56,306 nucleotides of DNA from the NCBI GenBank assembly GCA_964385695.1, contig CAYLQA010000021.1:1-56306 (forward strand), written 5' to 3'. Each line of letters begins with the position of its first letter. The stretch's first letter is position 1. This DNA comes from CAYLQA01 sp964385695 (lineage in GTDB: Bacteria > Desulfobacterota > Desulfobulbia > Desulfobulbales > Desulfurivibrionaceae). The position numbers were made by a program, and so were the translations under genes. Positions 15,588 through 23,751 of this stretch are shown piece after piece. The notes under the pieces were generated by a model. The model saw only the letters and a program-made list of their open reading frames with translations. It was not told where the DNA came from and did not search any database.

Positions 15588-16559
15588 GCCGTCACAGATA
15601 ACCTGGCTAAACTCAACCTCGGCCCGACTTCTGAAAAAACTTTCCAGTTCTGTCCAAAGCCCTTTTTCATCCTTGATTTTCTTGCAGATCGGGCAGATGG
15701 GCAAGAGCCCTCTGAGTCGCTGGACCTTGGCAAGATCCGCTTGGAGCTCCTGAATGAGCCGCACCTTGCCTTTTTCCGTGAGTTTTCGAGGTGTTATGTC
15801 GTGACAAATTTGCACGGCAGCGATAATTTCTCCATTCTGATCCTTAACGGGCGCAGCAACGATTTCCATATCTCTTTCACCGATTGCTGTCTGCATCTGT
15901 TTCTCAACACGATGTGTTTTGCCGTCTTTAAACGCTTTCGCGCACTGGCATTCTTCACAAACCGTTTCGCTTTGCTGATAAGCCATATGGCATGGCTGGC
16001 CAACATTGTTACCCCAAAGGTTTTGAGCGGCCTCGTTTTCAAAGCGAACAATAAATTCTTTGTCGACAACGCAGAACGGGTCGCCCAGCGATGCGATGAT
16101 TTGAGCGGCCGAGGTCAGGTCCAACTGCATGCTGTTGTCGACTAAGTTGCCATCCGGGCCCAGATAAGGCCGACTATTCATTTCAAGCAGAGACAGGGCG
16201 CAATGATCATCTTCCAGTGGGTAGATGTTTACCTCAAAGCGTTTGTCGTCATTCTGGCTGCTTACGATAAGGGTGTGTTTTTCTTTTTGTGCAAGAACCT
16301 TGTCCAGCTCGGGTTTGAGCTGAAATTCGGCGGGCAGGATAGAATCAACCTCTTTGCCGAGCAGTTCTGTCGGCTCAAGGTCAAAATATTCTCCTAGCAG
16401 TTTATTGGCCAGCAAACAGTGGTATTTTTTTGTCTTTTCAAGGGGTGATGGGGACGCCTTGAGCATCAGCATACCGCAGTCCACGGTGTGAAAAAAGGAA
16501 AAGAGAAGCTGTTTGAGCGGATCGAGCGGTGGAGTAATGTCGGTCGGCGAGTTTGGCAT
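15585..16559 (-). CDS. PAS-domain protein, copy 2, C-terminally truncated by the duplication junction
   Basis: Identical to the full-length gene at 11274-12290 up to codon 324 (VICDG), where the duplication joins trpB sequence. The next codon TGC (Cys) of the original becomes TGA, built from G-C|TGA at the junction. The product is 324 instead of 338 residues and loses the last cysteine of the CPIC...ICDGC motif, so a zinc site there would be broken. Both PAS domains are complete. Whether it still works depends on how much the cysteine motif matters. Confidence 0.8.
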   Translation of the reverse strand: MPNSPTDITPPLDPLKQLLFSFFHTVDCGMLMLKASPSPLEKTKKYHCLLANKLLGEYFDLEPTELLGKEVDSILPAEFQLKPELDKVLAQKEKHTLIVSSQNDDKRFEVNIYPLEDDHCALSLLEMNSRPYLGPDGNLVDNSMQLDLTSAAQIIASLGDPFCVVDKEFIVRFENEAAQNLWGNNVGQPCHMAYQQSETVCEECQCAKAFKDGKTHRVEKQMQTAIGERDMEIVAAPVKDQNGEIIAAVQICHDITPRKLTEKGKVRLIQELQADLAKVQRLRGLLPICPICKKIKDEKGLWTELESFFRSRAEVEFSQVICDG

Positions 16560-16808
16560 ATCTAACGTAGTTATTCCTGTACACACGCAGCACGTGCAAA
16601 AAAATTGATAAGAACACTGCCAGCAACGGGTCAGGAAATACAGACTCTGTCCATGCCTGGGGTTAGCCCATCCCCCCCCCAGTATATGAGTTTAGAAAGC
16701 GATAAAAAAAAATCGCATTTCGTTAACCTAACACACATTATTGTAAATAATTGAGAAAGGCCAGGAAGGCAATACGGAAAAAATACGGGGTTTGCGTTTT
16801 TTTATGTC

Positions 16809-18119
16809 TTATGACATGGACGAGAGGTGTGAGCGCAGGTTGACCTTCTTCTTCTTCAGGCCCAGTTTAACGCGGAGTTTGTCGCGGTAGAACTCGACGG
16901 TACGGGCGGAAAGGCCCAGGAGCAGAGCCATTTCTTTGGTGGATTTTCCTTGCTTGATGAGCTCGGCCACCTGGAGTTCACGCGGGGTCATGCCCGAGAG
17001 TTTAGAGGACATCTTCATGCTGAATGTGGAGGTGATTTTTTCCAGATTCGCCTTGATGACGTTGGTGTAGAGGATTTCTTCTTTTTCCGTCAACTTGCTT
17101 TCAAGCTTCTCCAAATAAGGGAAAACCAGGCGTTGCAGGTTGTCGTAGATTTTTCTTTCGTGTTCGGCAACGGCCTCGGTGCTTTGCTGGAGCAGAACCT
17201 TCAGGGCATTGTTGACCTCGGTCAGCTCCATGGCCTTAAGCTCCAATTTGAGCTCCATTTCCTTCATATCTGTGATTTCGCGGGCCTTTGCGATGAGCTT
17301 GGCCACCTTGCCTTTTTCATCCTTGATGGGGGTGATCACCGTATCAAACCATCGTCCTTCCCGTTTGTCCTCCACGCGGAGCGGTTTTCCTTCGCGTACT
17401 ACCTCGGCAACCTTTTGTTTACGCAGCTTGCGAACCTTTTCCGGAAAAAGTTCAAAAACGTTGCTACCGATAATCTCTTCGCCTTTCTTGGCAAACTCGT
17501 TTATCACGATGTCGTTAGCCTCAAGCAGGGTACCGTCTGTCTGGAAGAGAAAAATTGAGTCCGAAGGGGTGTTTAAAAGAGCTCCAGCGGTCTCGTTGCT
17601 CTCCTTGAGCTCGGTTATGTAGCGTTGCGCTTCCAGGGCTAAATTCCACTTGCTGGTGAGAGACAGCGCCAGCTGGTACAATTCGTCCTGATCAAAGGGT
17701 TTGCGCAGATAGAGCAATTTGTCCGGCGCACCAACAGCCTGGACGATTTCTTCCCTGGATCTGTCGGAATAGGCGGTGATAATGACGATCTCGATAGCCG
17801 GGTCCAACTCGCGGATTGCGGCCGCTGTTTTCATACCGTCCCAGCCCGGAGGCATCCTGATATCAATAAACGCCACGGCATAGGGGGCATTGTTGGCCAA
17901 GCCCTCCTCTACCATCTGCAATGCCTCTTCTCCCTGTTTGGCAAACCCCACGGCAAAGGATTCGCGCTCATCGCCTGAAGCAGGCGGATCCATCTGCAGC
18001 AGTTTGGCCACTTCGGCGTGACCCTCTGCAATGGAGTTCTTTTCCGGGGCAAGAATAGCCTGGTAGGCTAAGAGGATGTCCATGTCGTCGTCAACGACGA
18101 GAATGCGTTTATTGTCCAT
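16809..18119 (-). CDS. Response regulator: receiver-PAS-coiled coil-LuxR HTH (copy 2)
   Basis: Second, sequence-identical copy of the 436-residue regulator at 12540-13850: receiver with D86 and a roughly 30-residue insertion, PAS domain, coiled coil and LuxR-type HTH. It follows trpA copy 2 by 51 bp and is thus directly downstream of the intact trpBA pair, so this is the copy most likely expressed from the trpB promoter. Two identical copies would double gene dosage of this regulator. Confidence 0.9.
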   Translation of the reverse strand: MDNKRILVVDDDMDILLAYQAILAPEKNSIAEGHAEVAKLLQMDPPASGDERESFAVGFAKQGEEALQMVEEGLANNAPYAVAFIDIRMPPGWDGMKTAAAIRELDPAIEIVIITAYSDRSREEIVQAVGAPDKLLYLRKPFDQDELYQLALSLTSKWNLALEAQRYITELKESNETAGALLNTPSDSIFLFQTDGTLLEANDIVINEFAKKGEEIIGSNVFELFPEKVRKLRKQKVAEVVREGKPLRVEDKREGRWFDTVITPIKDEKGKVAKLIAKAREITDMKEMELKLELKAMELTEVNNALKVLLQQSTEAVAEHERKIYDNLQRLVFPYLEKLESKLTEKEEILYTNVIKANLEKITSTFSMKMSSKLSGMTPRELQVAELIKQGKSTKEMALLLGLSARTVEFYRDKLRVKLGLKKKKVNLRSHLSSMS

Positions 18120-18170
18120 GGGAGAGATCTTACCTGTGATTGCTTTTAAAATTCCTGTTGATATGCAGCC

Positions 18171-18935
18171 CTACCGCAGCCCCGCAATAAAGGGGCCGAC
18201 CGCCTCCACCCCTTTGTCTTCGACGAGTCGGATGGTGGCCGTTCCGATGACCGCGATATCCGCCTTGCCTGCCAGAACGCCCACATCCTCCTTGCTGCCG
18301 ATTCCGAAGCCAACGGCTAGAGGAAGATCGGTTGCCGCACGGCAACGGGCGAGATAATTGTCAAAATCCGCATCAAAAGAGGTCTTGCTGCCGGTCACCC
18401 CACGGCGAGCAACACAGTAAATGAAGCCGTTGCCGTGTCGGGAGAGCTCCCGCATCCTCTCGTCTGTGCTGGTCGGGGCAAAGATCTGGATGGGGTCGAT
18501 ATCATATTGCTGGGCAAGCTTGAGATACTCTGCTCCTTCCTCAGGCGGCAGATCCGGGACAATAAAGCCGGTAATACCGATATCCTTTGCCTTTTGGAAA
18601 AAATTATCCACCCCGTACTTGTAGAGGATGTTGTAGTAGGTCATGAACAGAAAGGGAATTTTATGGGTGGCGCACATCTCTGCGGCAAACTCCAGGCATT
18701 CCTTGATTTTAGCCCCGTTGGCAATGGATTCCTGGTTGGCCTTGAGGATGACCGGCCCGTCCGCCATGGGTTCGGAAAAGGGGATCTGCAATTCAATGAC
18801 ATCCACCCCGTTTTCCACCATCTGCCTGATAACCTCGCGGTTGACCTCAAAGGATGGGTACCCGAGGACCAGATGGGTCATGAGTAGGATATCCTTCTGC
18901 TCCTTGGCCTGTTTGATGTGTTCGTTAAGCTGCAT
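18171..18935 (-). CDS. trpA: Tryptophan synthase alpha subunit (copy 2, coupled to intact trpB)
   Basis: Identical to trpA at 13902-14666 (254 residues; catalytic Glu in IPFSEPMADG, Asp in VPDLPPEE, GFGIGSKEDV phosphate loop). Its ATG at 18935 overlaps the 3' end of intact trpB by 11 bp with an AGGGGG ribosome site inside trpB, so translation is coupled and the alpha2beta2 complex can form from this pair. This is the functional trpBA unit of the window. No trpE, G, D, C or F genes are present here. Confidence 0.96.
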   Translation of the reverse strand: MQLNEHIKQAKEQKDILLMTHLVLGYPSFEVNREVIRQMVENGVDVIELQIPFSEPMADGPVILKANQESIANGAKIKECLEFAAEMCATHKIPFLFMTYYNILYKYGVDNFFQKAKDIGITGFIVPDLPPEEGAEYLKLAQQYDIDPIQIFAPTSTDERMRELSRHGNGFIYCVARRGVTGSKTSFDADFDNYLARCRAATDLPLAVGFGIGSKEDVGVLAGKADIAVIGTATIRLVEDKGVEAVGPFIAGLR

Positions 18936-20154
18936 ATTCTGCCCCCTTATCCCGGATGAACGCCTTCCAGGACGGGTCGTCAAAGGCATGGGCAATGGTG
19001 AAAATATCCTTGTCGCCCCTGCCTGATTGGTTGATGATAATGGCCTGGTCGCTGGCAAGCTCACCTGCCTCCTTAAAGGCCTGGACAAAGGCGTGGGTGG
19101 ACTCGAGGGCCGGGATGATGCCTTCCTTTTTGATCGTCAGGTCAAGGGCCTCCATGACCTCTTTGTCGGTGGCCGCCTCAAAACGGACCCGTTTTTGCTC
19201 CCACAGGTCGCTGAGGATGGGCGAGACACCGATGTAATCAAGGCCTGCGGCCACAGAGTGGGTGTCAAGCATCTGCCCGTCGTCATCTTGGAGAAACATG
19301 GTTTTGTATCCTTGGGCCACGCCGGGCGAGGCGTCATCACTGGCAAGGCGCGCGGCATGCTCGCCGCTGGTCACCCCCTTACCACCGGCCTCAACGCCGA
19401 TAAGCTCAACCTTTAAATCAGCCAAGAACCCTTGGAAGATGCCCATGGCATTTGAGCCGCCCCCAACACAGGCATAAACCCGCGCAGGAAGCGTGTTAAA
19501 GCTTTTGAGGATTTGCTCCCGCGCCTCTTGGCCGATGATGGATTGAAACCAGGCGACCATCTCCGGGAAGGGGTGTGGCCCGCAGACCGTACCCATGACA
19601 TAATGGGTGTCATCCATATTGGAAACCCAGTCGCGGAATGCCTCGTTAATGGCATCCTTCAACGTCTTGGAACCGGTGGTGACCGGGATTACCGTGGCGC
19701 CGAGTTTCTCCATCCAAAAGACATTGGGGCGCTGGCGCATGACATCCTCTTCGCCCATATAGATGGTGCAGTCAAAACCAAATTTGGCCGCCATGGTGGC
19801 CGTTGCCACTCCGTGCTGACCGGCACCGGTCTCGGCAATAACCCGCCGTTTGTTCATCCGTTTCACCAGCAGGCCTTGGCCCATCACGTTGTTGGCCTTA
19901 TGCGCCCCGGTGTGGTTGAGATCTTCTCGTTTGATGTATATCTGGGCCCCGCCGAAATGTTTGCTCAGGTTCTCGGCATGGGTCAGCGGAGTGGCGCGGC
20001 AGGAGTACGACGCCATGAGATCGACATATTCCTGCCAGAAAGAGGGGTCTGCCTTGAGTTGTTCGAACACGGTGTTGAGTTCCCGAAAGGTCTCATAGAG
20101 AACCTCTGGGATGAAGGCACCACCCCATTGTCCGTAGTATCCAGTTTTTTGCAT
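18925..20154 (-). CDS. trpB: Tryptophan synthase beta subunit (intact)
   Basis: A 409-residue TrpB1-type beta subunit that condenses indole with serine using pyridoxal phosphate. Seen: GYYGQWGGAFIPE start, TPLTHAENLSKH, IKREDLNHTGAHKANN with the cofactor Lys (K86), ETGAGQHGVATAT, the GGGSNAMG phosphate-binding loop (residues about 230-237), LESTHAFVQAF and a C-terminal SGRGDKD. I chose the ATG at 20154 with AGGA about 11 bp upstream; a TTG three codons earlier lies too close to that site. The duplication boundary falls inside this gene at 19856, but the gene itself is whole. Confidence 0.97.
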   Translation of the reverse strand: MQKTGYYGQWGGAFIPEVLYETFRELNTVFEQLKADPSFWQEYVDLMASYSCRATPLTHAENLSKHFGGAQIYIKREDLNHTGAHKANNVMGQGLLVKRMNKRRVIAETGAGQHGVATATMAAKFGFDCTIYMGEEDVMRQRPNVFWMEKLGATVIPVTTGSKTLKDAINEAFRDWVSNMDDTHYVMGTVCGPHPFPEMVAWFQSIIGQEAREQILKSFNTLPARVYACVGGGSNAMGIFQGFLADLKVELIGVEAGGKGVTSGEHAARLASDDASPGVAQGYKTMFLQDDDGQMLDTHSVAAGLDYIGVSPILSDLWEQKRVRFEAATDKEVMEALDLTIKKEGIIPALESTHAFVQAFKEAGELASDQAIIINQSGRGDKDIFTIAHAFDDPSWKAFIRDKGAEYAA

Positions 20155-20204
20155 TATTTTCAATATCCTAGCGTTGTCCCCGTCAATTCTGACCAGGGTA
20201 AAGT

Positions 20205-20223
20205 ACTTAGAAAATACCTAAGT
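20205..20223. promoter_or_regulatory. Dyad upstream of trpB, candidate operator
   Basis: ACTTAG (20205-20210) and CTAAGT (20218-20223) form a perfect dyad with a 7-bp spacer, extendable to AGTA-CTTAG/CTAAG-TTACT with one bulge. It lies about 50 bp before the trpB start, where a repressor would act. It does not match the E. coli TrpR operator closely, so its binder is unknown. Confidence 0.35.
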
Positions 20224-20316
20224 TACTCTTCTTGCTCATTTTGCACAAGTGGCGGGGGTGTATTTTTTCAGGCAGGAGGGGGGAGTGTTGGTCGGTTTCT
20301 AACGCACAGTGTCTCT

Positions 20317-21948
20317 TTAGGATAAACGTTTTAAAACATGGGCAAGTCGGGCGCGGCAGGCCGTGGCAAAGTCTTCTGGGAAATGGCCGTTGATCCACCT
20401 GAGCTGTGCCTCGGAAAAGGCCCCCATGGAGTATGGCAGCTTGGGCAAAAAGGCATAAAGCAACCGTTGGTCAGTGTCTTGGTTATTCAGCCGTTTGGAA
20501 AACTCTATGCTGGTCACCATTTTTGCCCCGAGCTCTGCATAAATTTGCTGGGCAATGAGTATAGCCGTGTCCAGAGATTTTCTTACTGCACTGCCTGCCT
20601 CAATGATATTGCCCACCGGGGCCAGGGGCATCAGCTGCAGTTCCCACTGGGAGGTTTGTGCTTTGGGAACAAAAAGAATGACATGGTCATCTTCAAAAAC
20701 AATCAGGCTTTTTTCCGCGGATTTTTTTTTGTCCAGCCGACTATTGTTACGGATGGCCTTGATATAGGTTTTAAAAAATTCCTGCCCGGTTTCCCCTTTG
20801 TATTGGCGGCAAAAATCCGCGATAAGGTCCCCGCAGCCATAGGTGGCAATTTCTTCATCCGCTTGTTCCTTACCATCATACCAGGCCGGAATATGTTGGG
20901 GCAACATGGCAAACTGCTGGTGGATCTGTTGGTGCGAGGCGTGGAGCCTGTACCCGCTGGCAGCAAAGTCAAAGCCGAAATTCCAGCCCCAAAGGGTCCC
21001 GTTAAGGGGCAGAGGGTCACTTTGGGTTTTAAGTTGGGCTACGATCTCTAGCCGTAAATCCTCCAACTCCCTTTCGCTCAGGGATTTTCGTTGCCCGGGA
21101 AGCTCAAGTCCAAGGAGTTCGGCCAGGCGCAGATAAGTCCTTTGGTAATAAAGATGCCGCAGGCCGTGCATATCGTTGCGGTTCAGATCTTGGGTTCGAT
21201 AACGTACGGCATCGTCGGCCATGTTCGAGGCATAATGCCCCCAACCGATATAGCTGTTGCGCCGCAGGTATTCATAGACATGGCTTTCTCCCTCGTTGAA
21301 TTCACCTACGATTTCGCTGCCGCCCTGGACACCGGGGCGCAATACCATGGCCTCTTTATAGCTATCCGGCAGGAGATAATTGTTGACCACGGTTTCAAAC
21401 AGGTCGTGTCTGTGTATCACTGCGCGTTGGGTGCCGTTTGCCGTTTTTTCATAGCATAAACCGTTGGGGGATCCTGCCTCGTCAAAGATCAAGTCGCAAC
21501 TCATCCTGGCAATAAGGATAAGATCGGCAGAGTCGGTGGAGGAGGCAGCCAGGGTCAGGAGGAGAGGCTCCGGCAGGTCTTTGAATGCCTCTTGTAATGC
21601 CGCCCCGGCAAGCCCCTGCTTTTTGAGTGTTTCGTGCATGGAGAGAGCGGCTTGAGGGGGCAGAGAAATTGCCGAAGGTTTTTCAGCCTTGGGCTCAGCC
21701 CAGGAGCGGCTGATAAAGGTGGTTCCCCTAAAGGCAAACGGATTGGGGATTTCAAAAATCCAATCCGCCTCAGGTACGGAGACATCCTCTTGGGGAAAGT
21801 TTTGTCTATTATCACAAGGGGAGCCATCGCTTAATTTGCCGAGTTCGCGGATAAGGTCCTGCTCCCTGAAATTGGCAACCGAATAGCTCGGTTTATGCAG
21901 GCCATAAATGAAGCGCCCCGAGGGGTGGACGCAGCTCCTCAACTTCAT
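20317..21948 (-). CDS. Uncharacterised 543-residue protein, possible HIT/GalT-like domain
   Basis: I cannot name this family. It is soluble, with no signal or membrane segment and a good AGGAGAAATCGAC ribosome site before the ATG. Residues about 180-260 include RAVIHRHDLFETVVNN and RRNSYIGWGHYASNMADDA; about 340-365 reads NFGFDFAASGYRLHASHQQ followed by IHQQFAMLP; and about 420-445 reads VIFEDDHVILFVPKAQTSQWE-like sequence. The His-rich HQQIHQQ followed by a FVP-type strand recalls the HxHxQ region of GalT and Ap4A phosphorylase nucleotide transferases, but the match is by eye and weak. Its stop is 160 bp before trpB. The same-strand arrangement does not show a shared function. Confidence 0.6.
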   Translation of the reverse strand: MKLRSCVHPSGRFIYGLHKPSYSVANFREQDLIRELGKLSDGSPCDNRQNFPQEDVSVPEADWIFEIPNPFAFRGTTFISRSWAEPKAEKPSAISLPPQAALSMHETLKKQGLAGAALQEAFKDLPEPLLLTLAASSTDSADLILIARMSCDLIFDEAGSPNGLCYEKTANGTQRAVIHRHDLFETVVNNYLLPDSYKEAMVLRPGVQGGSEIVGEFNEGESHVYEYLRRNSYIGWGHYASNMADDAVRYRTQDLNRNDMHGLRHLYYQRTYLRLAELLGLELPGQRKSLSERELEDLRLEIVAQLKTQSDPLPLNGTLWGWNFGFDFAASGYRLHASHQQIHQQFAMLPQHIPAWYDGKEQADEEIATYGCGDLIADFCRQYKGETGQEFFKTYIKAIRNNSRLDKKKSAEKSLIVFEDDHVILFVPKAQTSQWELQLMPLAPVGNIIEAGSAVRKSLDTAILIAQQIYAELGAKMVTSIEFSKRLNNQDTDQRLLYAFLPKLPYSMGAFSEAQLRWINGHFPEDFATACRARLAHVLKRLS

Positions 21949-22092
21949 GTCGATTTCTCCTAAAAAAGACTTACAAGTATCACCCTATAACTGTTGGGCA
22001 TACCATACCCAATCCAGAGGAGAAATAAAAGGGAGCAGCTTTATTGGTTGATGATTTTTTTGGTTAGGGAGGAGTGGGGGGAGAGGCTATAA

Positions 22093-22347
22093 TTAACCAC
22101 GAGATGATGGCTCGTCGGCGGCATCAACCCGCAGGATTCGTCCGCCGAATTCTACCTGGTCTAAAGCGTCAATGGCTGCGGATGCTTCATGGTCTTCCAT
22201 TTCGACAAAACCAAAGCCGCGGGGTTCGCCGGTGATACGATCTGTGATAAGTTTAACGGAGTGAACGGTGCCATGGGATGAGAATACGTTACGCACTTCT
22301 CTTTCGGAAGAGCTGCTTGGCAGGTTGCCGACATAGATGGTCTTCAT
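22093..22347 (-). CDS. Small RNA-recognition-motif (RRM) RNA-binding protein
   Basis: An 84-residue single RRM of the bacterial/cyanobacterial type. RNP2 is IYVGNL (residues 3-8) and RNP1 is RGFGFVEM (about 42-49), with the expected beta-alpha-beta spacing and a short DAADEPSSRG tail. The ATG at 22347 has an AAGGGGGA ribosome site; the frame continues upstream but into non-conserved sequence. Such proteins bind single-stranded RNA and are often cold-induced. It is divergently placed next to the histidine kinase gene, with about 110 bp between them. Confidence 0.93.
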   Translation of the reverse strand: MKTIYVGNLPSSSSEREVRNVFSSHGTVHSVKLITDRITGEPRGFGFVEMEDHEASAAIDALDQVEFGGRILRVDAADEPSSRG

Positions 22348-22459
22348 TGAATCCCCCTTACTTGAAAATCCTAGCACGTTTCTCTTTTCTTTGACAAGAA
22401 ATTTGCTAAGATAGAGGGCACGCGTTACGAGCCGCACATCTGGGGAAATAATCAAAGTG

Positions 22460-23572
22460 ATGGTAAAAATTCTCGATAATCTGGTCAGGCGCAACAAGGG
22501 GGGAAGCGGGTCTGTTGAGGACGATGTCTGCCTTGCGCCCTGTATCTTCACCGATGTCCTCAAGGATATTGATACCGGCCTGATAATCCTCGATACCTCA
22601 AAGAAAAAGGTCTTTTTTAAAAATAAGCACGCCGTTAAAATCTTGGAGCCGTTACGGGCAACCCAGGATTATGACGGGCTCAGCTCCCTTCTCTGCGAAG
22701 ACCTTGATAATCTGCAAAAACCGGGACGAACCAGAAGCAGGCAGACCATTATCCGTTACGAGCATCGGGTCTTGGGCTACACGGTTTATCGGATCCCCGG
22801 CGACACCCGCTACATCTCTATCTTTATTCAGGATATCACCGATCGTCATCGTCTGGCTGCAATCGATGAAGCCCATGAGATGATGAACAACATCAGCAGC
22901 CTCTTCTCCGGGATCCGGCACGAGATCGGTAACCCCCTCAACTCCATCAAGATGGCCCTGACGGTTTTGCAAAATAACCTCAATAAATACTCCCAGGAGG
23001 AGATCGATGTATACTTTACCCGCATCTCCGGGGAGATCTCCAAGATGGAGGCCCTGCTGAAATCCTTTAAGAATTTCAGCATGTTCGAGATTCCCAAGAC
23101 CAGTGATGTGGATCTTGAGATATTCTTTGAAAACCTGATGCAGCTGCTGGGTGCGGACATGCGCAATAAAAATGTGATGGTGGATACTCATCTGGCAGCT
23201 GATGCGTCTCGGGTCATTGTTGATTCAAGAGCCTTGCAACATGTGGTAATGAACCTTATCGCAAATGCCATTGATGCCATGGCCGATCAGGAAATGCCCC
23301 TGCTGGTTGTTAAAAGCGAAGGCCGGGAGAACGATATCCTACTCTCGATTACCGATAACGGCTGTGGCATGAGTGAGGATTTGGTACGGGATGCCTTTAA
23401 GCCTTTTTTTACCACCAAGCCCCACGGCAGCGGGCTGGGGCTGGTTATTTCCAAAAAGATGCTTGCCCAGATGAACTGTGGGATTGATCTGGAAAGCGAA
23501 AAAAATAAGGGCACCACCTTTACCCTGACGCTGCCTCGAAGCGGGGCCCAGATGCACCGGGGCAATACCTGA
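22460..23572 (+). CDS. Sensor histidine kinase with PAS domain, cytosolic
   Basis: About 370 residues without membrane segments. A PAS-like domain (about 35-130: DIDTGLIILDTSKKKVFFKN ... ISIFIQDITDRHRL) precedes a HisKA-type dimerisation helix with the phospho-acceptor in GIRHEIGNPLNSIKMAL (near residue 155) and an HATPase: N-box MNLIANAIDAMA, G1 DNGCGMS, F-box FKPFFTTKPHG and G2 GSGLGLVISKKM. It autophosphorylates in response to a cytosolic signal. No receiver gene is adjacent; the next two genes (heme-type sensor, OmpA-like) lie downstream behind their own promoter. GTG 22457 directly before the ATG is an alternative start. Confidence 0.9.
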   Translation: MVKILDNLVRRNKGGSGSVEDDVCLAPCIFTDVLKDIDTGLIILDTSKKKVFFKNKHAVKILEPLRATQDYDGLSSLLCEDLDNLQKPGRTRSRQTIIRYEHRVLGYTVYRIPGDTRYISIFIQDITDRHRLAAIDEAHEMMNNISSLFSGIRHEIGNPLNSIKMALTVLQNNLNKYSQEEIDVYFTRISGEISKMEALLKSFKNFSMFEIPKTSDVDLEIFFENLMQLLGADMRNKNVMVDTHLAADASRVIVDSRALQHVVMNLIANAIDAMADQEMPLLVVKSEGRENDILLSITDNGCGMSEDLVRDAFKPFFTTKPHGSGLGLVISKKMLAQMNCGIDLESEKNKGTTFTLTLPRSGAQMHRGNT

Positions 23573-23625
23573 GGTTGGGCCGAGGGGTTTTGTCGGAAGG
23601 GCAGGGTTCCTATTTTGCTCACTTG

Positions 23626-23655
23626 TTGAACAGAATTAACCTGTTAGGATATAAT
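23626..23655 (+). promoter_or_regulatory. Sigma-70 type promoter for the heme-sensor/OmpA pair
   Basis: TTGAAC (23626-23631) and TATAAT (23650-23655, perfect -10) with an 18-bp spacer. Expected start near 23662, giving a leader of about 90 nt. Confidence 0.5.
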
Positions 23656-23751
23656 CAAAAGCAGTACGTTTATGCACTTATGAAAAGCAGAGAAGGCAGG
23701 CGAATATCCGTTTGCCGGAAAATGTTTTATTGAAGAAGGGAGGATGTGAGT

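Larger units (their letters stand above)
15588..19856. repeat. Tandem duplication, right copy (4,269 bp)
   Basis: Direct repeat of 11319-15587. This copy contains the truncated PAS gene, the regulator, trpA and the 3' part of the intact trpB, and continues seamlessly into the trpB 5' end at 19857. The ancestral order was therefore trpB-trpA-regulator-PAS, and the duplication inserted a second trpA-regulator-PAS set. Confidence 0.93.

Noticed and set aside
15503..15733. 76-codon minus-strand frame crossing the duplication junction
   Set aside because: It is an out-of-frame chimera of PAS-gene and trpB sequence and differs from the real frames on both sides.
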